Source: Burkholderiales bacterium
Lineage (GTDB): Bacteria; Pseudomonadota; Gammaproteobacteria; Burkholderiales; Burkholderiaceae_C
Length of the DNA: 5,012 nucleotides
NCBI GenBank assembly: GCA_016703325.1
Contig: JADJCH010000074.1
Span: 1-5,012, forward strand
Reading direction: 5' to 3'
How positions within the stretch are numbered: the stretch's first letter is position 1; each line of letters begins with the position of its first letter. The position numbers and the translations under genes were made by a program. This document shows, one piece after another, positions 1 to 5,012 of the stretch. The notes beneath the pieces are model-generated. The model saw nothing but the letters and a program-made list of their open reading frames with translations, was not told where the DNA came from and searched no databases.

Positions 1-282
1 CTGGGCCTCGACCTGTGCGTGCCCATCGAATCCAAGGCCATCGCGGGCAAGACGGTGCAGAGCATCGGCGGCGGCGTGCTGCTGGCTTGCCTGGACGAGC
101 AGATCACCGTGGCCGACGCCGAGCCATTGGCGCTGGGCATCGTGGCCTGGCACCGCGAGCAGCAGACCGCGGGCGAGGTGACCTGCGTGTTCCGCGACAG
201 TGCCTTTGAGAACGACGTGGCCAAGACCAACCTGGCCGCCATACTTGAGCAGCACGGCATCGCCAAGGTTCGCAGCCTCTAG
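1..282 (+). CDS. mod: Type III restriction-modification methyltransferase subunit Mod, C-terminal fragment
   Basis: This is the 3' end of a gene that enters from the left edge in frame 1: 93 codons and a TAG stop at 280-282. Type III Mod proteins are DNA adenine methyltransferases that recognise the target site and form a complex with the Res subunit. The methyltransferase motifs (such as DPPY) and target-recognition region lie upstream and cannot be seen. What is visible is the conserved family tail: VPIESKAIAGKTVQSIGGG near the start, then FRDSAFENDVAKTNL and ILEQHGIAKVRSL at the very end. I know these last two blocks as the usual C-terminus of type III Mod proteins, so the gene appears to end normally. 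The ATPase gene begins 15 bases downstream, which suggests co-transcription. Finding Res at 3228 supports the call. A GTG within the fragment (19-21) is not a start, because the frame is open to the window edge and the family tail extends across it. Confidence 0.88.
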   Translation: MGLDLCVPIESKAIAGKTVQSIGGGVLLACLDEQITVADAEPLALGIVAWHREQQTAGEVTCVFRDSAFENDVAKTNLAAILEQHGIAKVRSL

Positions 283-286
283 GCGT

Positions 287-295
287 AGGAGAAGG
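287..295 (+). promoter_or_regulatory. Ribosome binding site of the AAA ATPase gene
   Basis: AGGAGAAGG lies in the 15-base gap after the mod stop, with AGGAGA ending five bases before the ATG at 298. It is a strong Shine-Dalgarno sequence at good spacing. It fixes the ATPase start and suggests independent translation initiation even if the mRNA comes from mod. Confidence 0.75.
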
Positions 296-297
296 AC

Positions 298-1452
298 ATG
301 CAGATCACTCGACTGAGGCTCAAGAACTGGCGCAACTTCAGGGCCCTGGATGTGCCGCTGCAGGAGGTGTCGTACCTGCTTGGACCGAATGCGTCCGGCA
401 AATCCAATCTTCTGGATGCGTTCCGCTTCCTGCGTGACATCAGCAAGGCCAAGGGCGGGGGCCTGCAGACGGCCATCGCCGATCGCGGCGGCATCAGCAA
501 GCTCCGCTGCCTGCACGCACGCATCGACAACGAGGTGCTGATCGATGTCGAACTGGGCTCCTCGCCTGACGCGCCTTTCCAGTGGCGCTACGTGCTGGGC
601 TTCAAGCCCGAAGGCAAGGGCGCCCAACGCATCCTGATTTCCCGCGAGGAGGTCTGGCAAGGCGACAGCAGCAAACCCCTGTTCCAGCGGCCCGACCGCG
701 CCGACCTGAAGGATCCGATGCTGCTGACGCAGACGCGGTTGGAACAGATCGGTGCGAATGCCGGCTTCCGCGAGCTGGCCGAGTTTTTCGGCGCCACCGT
801 CTACTTGCATCTGGTACCGCAGCTGCTGAAGTTCGCCGACAAGATCGGTGGGCAGCGGTTGGATGACGACCCTTTCGGCCAGGGCTTCCTGGAGCGAGTG
901 GCGAAGACCACAGAACGTACTCGGACGGCTCGACTGATTCGGATCAACAAGGCCCTGACTCTGGCGGTGCCGCAGTTCAAGGAGTTGCGCTTCAAGAAAG
1001 ACGACCTCGGGCACCCGCACTTGGAAGCGCTTTACGCCCACCACCGGCCCAATGCGGGTTGGCAGTCTGAAGAGCAGTTTTCGGACGGCACGCTGCGCTT
1101 GCTGGGTCTGCTGTGGTCGCTGCAGGATGGAAATGCGCTGCTGCTGCTGGAAGAGCCGGAGATCTCGCTCAATGACGCCATCGTCAAGAAGATCCCGCTC
1201 ATCCTCGACCGCCTGCAGCGCGACCGGAAGACGCGCCGGCAGATCGTCGTCAGCACCCACAGCGAAGCGCTGTTGAGCAACCCGGGCATCGACGGGCGCG
1301 GGGTGGTGTTGCTGCAAAGCGGCACGGATGGTTCGAAGGCCCGTGTACTCGACGACGACGAAGGCAGGTTGTTGCTCCAGGGCTTTTCAGTCGCCGAGGT
1401 CGTGTTACCAAAGACCCGCCCGGAGGCGGTCGATCAGCTGGGGCTGTTCTGA
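298..1452 (+). CDS. AAA/ABC-type ATPase of the RecF/OLD kind, probable defence ATPase
   Basis: The protein has 384 residues and a complete ABC/SMC-like ATPase core. The N-terminus (MQITRLRLKNWRNF) is the typical first strand of RecF/OLD-like ATPases. Walker A is GPNASGKSN at 29-37 (K35, S36). An ABC signature-like FSDGT is at 261-265. Walker B is LLLLEEPE at 281-288, with E286 the likely catalytic glutamate, and the H-loop is STHSEALL at 319-326 (H321). The region from about 60 to 250 is the variable insert between the two ATPase halves. Unlike one-chain OLD or Gabija GajA proteins, the chain ends about 60 residues after the H-loop without a TOPRIM nuclease domain. That domain seems to be supplied by the next gene, whose ATG overlaps this stop (TGATG, 1450-1454). 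By analogy with AriA of PARIS and AbiLi, it may act as the sensing ATPase of an abortive-infection pair; that role is inference. The ATPase family is clear from the motifs, but the specific system is not. Confidence 0.85.
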   Translation: MQITRLRLKNWRNFRALDVPLQEVSYLLGPNASGKSNLLDAFRFLRDISKAKGGGLQTAIADRGGISKLRCLHARIDNEVLIDVELGSSPDAPFQWRYVLGFKPEGKGAQRILISREEVWQGDSSKPLFQRPDRADLKDPMLLTQTRLEQIGANAGFRELAEFFGATVYLHLVPQLLKFADKIGGQRLDDDPFGQGFLERVAKTTERTRTARLIRINKALTLAVPQFKELRFKKDDLGHPHLEALYAHHRPNAGWQSEEQFSDGTLRLLGLLWSLQDGNALLLLEEPEISLNDAIVKKIPLILDRLQRDRKTRRQIVVSTHSEALLSNPGIDGRGVVLLQSGTDGSKARVLDDDEGRLLLQGFSVAEVVLPKTRPEAVDQLGLF

Positions 1453-2063
1453 TGGCCGGGCTTGCCATCGCGACGGAGGACGAGTTGAGCGAGGCCGTCG
1501 CCCTTCGGCTGGTGGCTGACGTGGAGCCTGCGTTGCAGGTGACGCAGACGCTGCGCAGGAATGGGTTTGGCTATTTGCGCGCCAAGATGGCCAGCTGGTG
1601 CGAGCTGGCTCACCATCAGCCTGTGTTCCTGTTGACGGACCTGGATCAGGTGGTCTGTCCTGTCGAGCTGCTGGGGCAATGGCGGGGGGCGCTGACTCTT
1701 CCCTCCGACCTGCTGATGCGTGTGGCGGTGAGAGAAGTCGAAGCGTGGCTGCTGGCTGATCACGAGGCCATGCGCGGCCTGTTTGGCGAGCGCGGTCGTC
1801 TGCCCATCGAGCCCGACCAGCTGCCCGATCCCAAAGCCCGCTTGCTCCAACTGGCCACCAAGTACGCCCCCCGTGACGTGCGCGCGGACCTGGTCAAGAC
1901 GACTGGCGCGATGGCCAGCCAGGGCATCGGCTACAACGCCCGGTTGACCCAGTGGGTGCAGTCTTGCTGGCGGCCGGACCGTGCCGCTGAACGTTCCCCC
2001 AGTTTGCTTAGGGCTCGCATCAGGCTGCAAGAACTGGCTCAAAGATCAGCCCGCGCTCGGTGA
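1452..2063 (+). CDS. TOPRIM-like (DUF4276-type) putative nuclease partner of the ATPase
   Basis: The protein has 203 residues. It opens with a hydrophobic strand followed by acidic residues (GLAIATEDELSEA, E9 the candidate TOPRIM glutamate). It has a VFLLTDLD strand with a DxD pair (D63, D65), and then VAVREVEAWLLAD at 91-103, a block typical of DUF4276 proteins. Glutamate followed by DxD is the TOPRIM metal-binding pattern of OLD nucleases and topoisomerases. The C-terminus (DRAAERSPSLLRARIRL, about 176-192) also looks like a natural family end. The start is set by the TGATG overlap with the ATPase stop. I see no strong Shine-Dalgarno sequence, so translation is probably coupled to the ATPase. 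The likely role is the effector nuclease of the pair, comparable to AriB or AbiLii; this is inference. Family assignment comes from motif memory rather than alignment. It is not DarT, although it occupies the place expected for darT. Confidence 0.62.
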   Translation: MAGLAIATEDELSEAVALRLVADVEPALQVTQTLRRNGFGYLRAKMASWCELAHHQPVFLLTDLDQVVCPVELLGQWRGALTLPSDLLMRVAVREVEAWLLADHEAMRGLFGERGRLPIEPDQLPDPKARLLQLATKYAPRDVRADLVKTTGAMASQGIGYNARLTQWVQSCWRPDRAAERSPSLLRARIRLQELAQRSARAR

Positions 2064-2152
2064 TTCACATGCAGGCCGATTTGCTGAACACCGTGACGGC
2101 TCAGGTGGCCCAGACATTGCCGGTTGCCGTGCAACCGGGTTGGTATTACTGA
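2048..2152 (+). pseudogene. darT: Probable C-terminal remnant of DarT toxin gene
   Basis: In frame 2, a stretch open from 2012 (after TAG at 2009-2011) runs to TGA at 2150-2152 and ends in PVAVQPGWYY. DarT proteins (DUF4433, DNA thymidine ADP-ribosyltransferases) commonly end in a short hydrophobic strand followed by a Pro-x-aromatic-Tyr-Tyr/Phe tail, as I recall for the mycobacterial protein. Here the tail stops 14 bases before darG, where the end of darT normally sits. The preceding residues, about 25 of them, also fit the last helix and strand of that family. Nothing upstream in any frame resembles the DarT NAD-binding or catalytic part, because that space is coding for the TOPRIM-like protein. 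I therefore read this as a toxin gene cut down to about its last 30 codons. The left limit given is approximate. Alternative: an ATG at 2069, after a weak GGTGA, would give a 27-residue peptide made for its own sake. Confidence 0.45.
2120..2138 (+). repeat. Perfect 8-bp inverted repeat with 3-base loop
   Basis: CCGGTTGC (2120-2127) is followed by the loop CGT and GCAACCGG (2131-2138), an exact reverse complement. The GC-rich hairpin lies inside the darT-like tail and ends 28 bases before the darG ATG. The bases after it (GTTGGTATTACTG) have no T-run, so it is not a standard intrinsic terminator. It could attenuate or protect the message, act as an operator, or simply reflect the codons of the VAVQPG stretch. 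The repeat is certain; a function is not shown. Confidence 0.6.
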
Positions 2153-2154
2153 AC

Positions 2155-2160
2155 AAGGAG
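2155..2160 (+). promoter_or_regulatory. Ribosome binding site that fixes the darG start
   Basis: AAGGAG is spaced six bases before the ATG at 2167. The reading frame is open back to 1981 with an earlier ATG. The added residues would lie over the end of the TOPRIM-like gene and do not resemble a macro domain, whereas MIEFTSGDI is the standard macro-domain beginning. Confidence 0.8.
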
Positions 2161-2166
2161 ACCGCG

Positions 2167-3231
2167 ATGATCGAATTCACCAGCGGCGACATTCTCAAGG
2201 ACGAGGCCGAGGCCATCGTCAATACCGTCAACTGCGTCGGCATCATGGGCCGGGGCATCGCGCTGCAGTTCAAGAACGCCTGGCCGGAGAACTTCAAGGC
2301 CTATCAGGCGGCCTGCAGGCGCGATGAGGTGCAACCGGGGCGGATGTTCATGTTCGAGGTGGGGCAGCTCACTTCGCCGCGCTGGATCGTGAACTTCCCG
2401 ACCAAGCGGCACTGGAAGGGCAAAAGCCGGATGGAAGACATCGACGCGGGCTTACAGGCCCTGGCCGCCGAGATCCGCCAACGCGGCATCCGCTCGATCG
2501 CCATTCCCCCGCTGGGCAGTGGGCTGGGCGGTCTGGATTGGGGGCAGGTGCGCCCCCGCATCGAGGCGCTGGCCGCGGAGTTGCCCGGGGTGAGCGTGCG
2601 GGTGTACGAGCCCAACGGCGCGCCGCCTGCTGCCACCATGCGCCATGTGCGGGATGTGCCGGCCATGACGACTGGCCGCGCGGCCCTGGTGGGCCTGATG
2701 AATCGCTACATGGGTGGCCTGCTGGACCCCAGCATCAGCCTGCTGGAGGTGCACAAGCTGATGTACTTTCTGCAGGCTGCCGGTGAGCCGCTGCGACTGA
2801 ATTTCGTCAAGGCACCCTATGGCCCCTATGCCGAGAACCTGCGCCACGTGCTGCGGGCCGTCGAAGGGCATCTGGTCGTCGGCTATGCCGATGGTGGCGA
2901 TGCGCCCGACAAGGCGTTGGCGCTGGTACCGCAGGCCGTGGGCGACGCCGATGCCTTCCTGCGCGAACATGCCGGCACGCAAGCCCGCTTCGACCGGGTG
3001 AGTCAACTGGTGGAAGGCTTCGAGTCGCCGTTCGGGCTGGAATTGCTGGCCACCGTGCATTGGGTGGTGATGACTGAGGCACCTGGGGCTGGGCTGGATG
3101 AGGTCAGCCGGCAGGTCTATGCCTGGAACGAGCGCAAACGGCAGTTTTCGCCGCGTCAGATCGGCATTGCCTTGGCTGTGTTGGAACGACAGGGCTGGCT
3201 GGATGCCGCGCGTGTTGGAGCGGCTCAATGA
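2167..3231 (+). CDS. darG: DarG: macro-domain DNA ADP-ribosyl glycohydrolase, antitoxin of DarTG
   Basis: The protein has 354 residues, about the length of known DarG proteins. DarG removes ADP-ribose that DarT attaches to thymidine in DNA, and its C-terminal half binds and neutralises DarT. The macro domain spans about 1-150: FTSGDILKDEAEAIVNTVNC (4-23), GIMGRGIA (25-32, ligand loop with N22 just before), NFPTKRHWKGKS (76-87) and PPLGSGLGGLDW (114-125). K80 in NFPTK falls at the number I recall for the catalytic lysine of Thermus DarG, so the enzyme looks active. The C-terminal domain, about 168-345, has the conserved LLEVHKLMYFLQ (192-203) and KAPYGPYAENLRHVL (215-229) blocks; this is the DarT-binding half. 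The start follows an AAGGAG site. The TGA overlaps the res ATG (ATGA), indicating coupling. The oddity is that no complete darT lies beside it, only a possible tail fragment upstream. An intact darT outside the window cannot be excluded. Confidence 0.9.
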   Translation: MIEFTSGDILKDEAEAIVNTVNCVGIMGRGIALQFKNAWPENFKAYQAACRRDEVQPGRMFMFEVGQLTSPRWIVNFPTKRHWKGKSRMEDIDAGLQALAAEIRQRGIRSIAIPPLGSGLGGLDWGQVRPRIEALAAELPGVSVRVYEPNGAPPAATMRHVRDVPAMTTGRAALVGLMNRYMGGLLDPSISLLEVHKLMYFLQAAGEPLRLNFVKAPYGPYAENLRHVLRAVEGHLVVGYADGGDAPDKALALVPQAVGDADAFLREHAGTQARFDRVSQLVEGFESPFGLELLATVHWVVMTEAPGAGLDEVSRQVYAWNERKRQFSPRQIGIALAVLERQGWLDAARVGAAQ

Positions 3232-5012
3232 AGCTGCACTTTGAAGCCGACCTGCCCTACCAGGCCGCGGCCGTCGAGGCCGTGGCCGACCTGTTCCACG
3301 GCCAGGAGATCTGCCGCACCGAGTTCACCGTGACGGTGCGCGCCGCTCGCAGCTACACCGACGCCGCAGCGCAAGGCACGCTGGAAGGGATGCTGGCCAC
3401 CGAGCAAGGCGGCATCGGCAACCGCCTGACGCTGCTGGACACCGAGATCGAGGACAACCTGCGCGCGGTGCAACTGCGCAACGGCCTGCCGCCCACCACC
3501 AAGCTGTCGCCCGACTTCACGGTGGAGATGGAAACCGGCACGGGCAAGACCTACGTCTACCTGAAGACCGCCTTCGAGCTGAACCGGCGCTACGGCTTCA
3601 CCAAGTTCGTGATCGTGGTGCCCTCGGTGGCCATCAAGGAGGGCGTGAACAAGACGCTGCAGATCACCCGCGAGCACTTCGAGACGCTGTACCCCGGCGC
3701 CAAGGGCTACGAGTTCTTCCAGTACGACTCGGCCAAGCTGGGCCAGGTGCGCAACTTCGCCACCAGCCCGAACGTGCAGATCATGGTGATCACGGTCGGC
3801 GCCATCAACAAGTTCGGCGACGAGCAGGAGGCGGCAGCCGAAGAGGCCGACGAGGCGCTGCGCCGCGAGAAAAGCAAGAACGTGATGTACCGCGCCAGCG
3901 AGAAGACGGGCGGCGAGAAGCCCATCGACCTGGTGCGCGCCACACGGCCCATCGTGATCGTGGACGAACCGCAGAGCGTGGACGGCGGCATCGACGGCCG
4001 GGGCAAGAAGGCCATGACGCGCATGCACCCGCTTTGCACGCTGCGCTACTCGGCCACCCATGTGGACAAGCACAACATGGTCTACCGGCTGGACGCGGTG
4101 GACGCCTACGAGCAGAAGCTGGTCAAGCAGATCGAGGTGGCCTCGGCCACCGTGGAACAGGGCTTCAACAAGCCCTACGTGAAGCTGGTGGGCATCAGCA
4201 ACAAGCGCGGCGTGGTGACGGCCACGGTGGAGCTGGACGTGCTGGGCCGCAGCGGCAGCGTACAGCGCAAGGAAGTGGTGGTGCAGGACGGCGACGACCT
4301 GGAGCAGACCACCGGCCGCGCGGTCTACGCCGACGTGCGCGTGGGCACCCTGCGGGCGGCCACCAAAGGCGGCAAGGGCGGCCCGAAGACCGAGGCCCTG
4401 ATGGAACTGCACGTGCCCGGCGGCCAGCAGTACCTGACGGTGGACGAAAGCTGGGGCGGCGTGGAGCCACTGGTCGTGCAGCGCGAGATGATCCGCCGCA
4501 CGATCAAGGAGCACCTGGACAAGGAAAAGCGCCTGCGCCCCATGGGCATCAAGGTGCTGAGCCTGTTCTTCATCGACGCGGTGGACAAGTACCGCGTCTA
4601 CGACGCCGAGGGCAACCCGCAGAAGGGCGTGTACGCGACGATCTTCGAGGAAGAGTACAAACGCTGGGCCCAGCACCCCGACTACCGCAGCCTGTGGAAT
4701 GGGGACAACAGCGAGATCGACCTGAGCGCCGCCGCGCACGAGGTGCATAACGGCTACTTCTCGATCGACAAGAAGAAGGTGGCTGGCAAGGTGGTGGAGA
4801 TGGTGAAGGACACCAGCGGCAGCACCGCCGCTGACGACGACACCTACAACCTGATCATGCGCGACAAGGAGAAGCTGCTCAGCTTCTCGTCGCCGCTGAA
4901 GTTCATCTTCAGCCACTCGGCGCTGAAGGAAGGCTGGGACAACCCCAACGTCTTCCAGATCTGCAACTTCAGCGCGCGGCAGACCGAGCGCTGGCGCCGG
5001 CAGACCATCGGC
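3228..5012 (+). CDS. res: Type III restriction enzyme subunit Res, N-terminal 595 residues (runs off the right edge)
   Basis: Frame 3 is open from ATG 3228 to the window end with no stop: 595 codons. Res is the ATP-dependent translocase/endonuclease that works with Mod to cut unmodified foreign DNA. It begins MKLHFEADLPYQAAAVEAV, a Q-motif-like start. The superfamily 2 helicase motifs follow in order: motif I METGTGKT at 101-108 (K107), motif II VDEPQ at 245-249, motif III LRYSATH at 272-278, motif V HSALKEGWDNPNV around 563-575, and the start of motif VI (RQTERWRRQTIG) at the edge. VDEPQ in place of plain DEAD/DEAH is typical of type III Res. Family members are about 900-1000 residues, so the PD-(D/E)xK nuclease domain should lie beyond the window. 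GGAG at 3217-3220, seven bases before the ATG, and the ATGA overlap with darG set the start. Codon use is strongly C/G-ended, like the mod fragment and more extreme than the ATPase and TOPRIM-like genes. Confidence 0.93.
   Translation, partial: MKLHFEADLPYQAAAVEAVADLFHGQEICRTEFTVTVRAARSYTDAAAQGTLEGMLATEQGGIGNRLTLLDTEIEDNLRAVQLRNGLPPTTKLSPDFTVEMETGTGKTYVYLKTAFELNRRYGFTKFVIVVPSVAIKEGVNKTLQITREHFETLYPGAKGYEFFQYDSAKLGQVRNFATSPNVQIMVITVGAINKFGDEQEAAAEEADEALRREKSKNVMYRASEKTGGEKPIDLVRATRPIVIVDEPQSVDGGIDGRGKKAMTRMHPLCTLRYSATHVDKHNMVYRLDAVDAYEQKLVKQIEVASATVEQGFNKPYVKLVGISNKRGVVTATVELDVLGRSGSVQRKEVVVQDGDDLEQTTGRAVYADVRVGTLRAATKGGKGGPKTEALMELHVPGGQQYLTVDESWGGVEPLVVQREMIRRTIKEHLDKEKRLRPMGIKVLSLFFIDAVDKYRVYDAEGNPQKGVYATIFEEEYKRWAQHPDYRSLWNGDNSEIDLSAAAHEVHNGYFSIDKKKVAGKVVEMVKDTSGSTAADDDTYNLIMRDKEKLLSFSSPLKFIFSHSALKEGWDNPNVFQICNFSARQTERWRRQTIG

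Noticed and set aside
1434..2042. Minus-strand open frame of 202 codons opposite the TOPRIM-like gene
   Set aside because: It has the same antisense composition artefact. The + strand frame has the EAWLLAD and DxD blocks and a coupled start.
1452..2063. The 203-residue gene upstream of darG as DarT
   Set aside because: Size and place fit DarT, but the protein lacks a DarT-like N-terminal FTH-type NAD-binding segment and does not end in a WYY-type tail. Its E, DxD and EAWLLAD blocks point to a TOPRIM-like DUF4276 protein.
2141..2149. Extended -10-like TGGTATTAC as a promoter for darG
   Set aside because: The nearest TTGCCG candidates lie 14 or 21 bases upstream, which is poor spacing, and transcription would begin inside the darG Shine-Dalgarno sequence.
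2120..2150. Intrinsic terminator at the hairpin before darG
   Set aside because: The stem is good but no T-tract follows, and darG and res continue in the same direction with coupled translation.
1981..2166. Upstream ATG at 1981 as the darG start, adding 62 residues
   Set aside because: The extension overlaps the TOPRIM-like gene by 83 bases and bears no resemblance to a macro domain, while ATG 2167 has a strong AAGGAG at six bases and the standard MIEFTSGDI beginning.
2452..3228. Minus-strand open frame of 258 codons opposite darG
   Set aside because: It has no recognisable domain and is rich in His and Gln. The opposite strand encodes the well-conserved DarG.
4034..4750. Plus-strand open frame of 238 codons inside res
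   Set aside because: It is an out-of-frame reading rich in Gly, Arg and Ala. The Res frame is continuous across it with family motifs on both sides.
3225..4916. Long minus-strand open frame of 563 codons opposite res
   Set aside because: Its product is a low-complexity run of His, Val, Leu, Ala and Gln, as expected from reading C/G-ended codons of a GC-rich gene backwards. The + strand frame carries clear Res helicase motifs.

Overview
The window is a slice of a GC-rich bacterial defence locus, read entirely on the + strand. Strong C/G bias at third codon positions and the style of the proteins suggest a high-GC proteobacterium, perhaps a beta- or gamma-proteobacterium. This is inference; no taxonomic marker is present.

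Layout: (1) bases 1-282 are the last 93 codons of the modification subunit (Mod) of a type III restriction-modification system. (2) 298-1452 is a complete ABC/SMC-like AAA ATPase of the RecF/OLD type. (3) 1452-2063, overlapping its stop codon by one base, is a small TOPRIM-like protein of the DUF4276 kind. Together (2) and (3) look like a split OLD-type ATPase plus nuclease module, as in PARIS or AbiL. (4) About 2048-2152 is an open stretch ending in PVAVQPGWYY, which I read as the surviving C-terminal tail of a destroyed darT toxin gene. (5) 2167-3231 is a full-length DarG, the macro-domain DNA ADP-ribosyl glycohydrolase antitoxin, with no intact DarT in view. (6) From 3228, overlapping darG by four bases, the restriction subunit (Res) of the type III system runs off the right edge. 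It has helicase motifs I, II, III and V and the start of VI; its nuclease domain lies outside the window.

The genes are packed like one operon. The gaps are 15 bases (mod-ATPase), a 1-base overlap (ATPase-TOPRIM), 103 bases (TOPRIM-darG, holding the darT tail and a perfect hairpin) and a 4-base overlap (darG-res). Mod and Res, which must form one complex, are separated by about 2.9 kb of other defence genes.

The simplest history is that a mod-darT-darG-res locus had most of darT replaced by the ATPase-TOPRIM module, leaving darG as an orphan antitoxin coupled to res. That history is inference. The gene order, overlaps, motifs and hairpin are seen directly. No tRNA, rRNA, CRISPR array, insertion sequence or convincing promoter or terminator was found.
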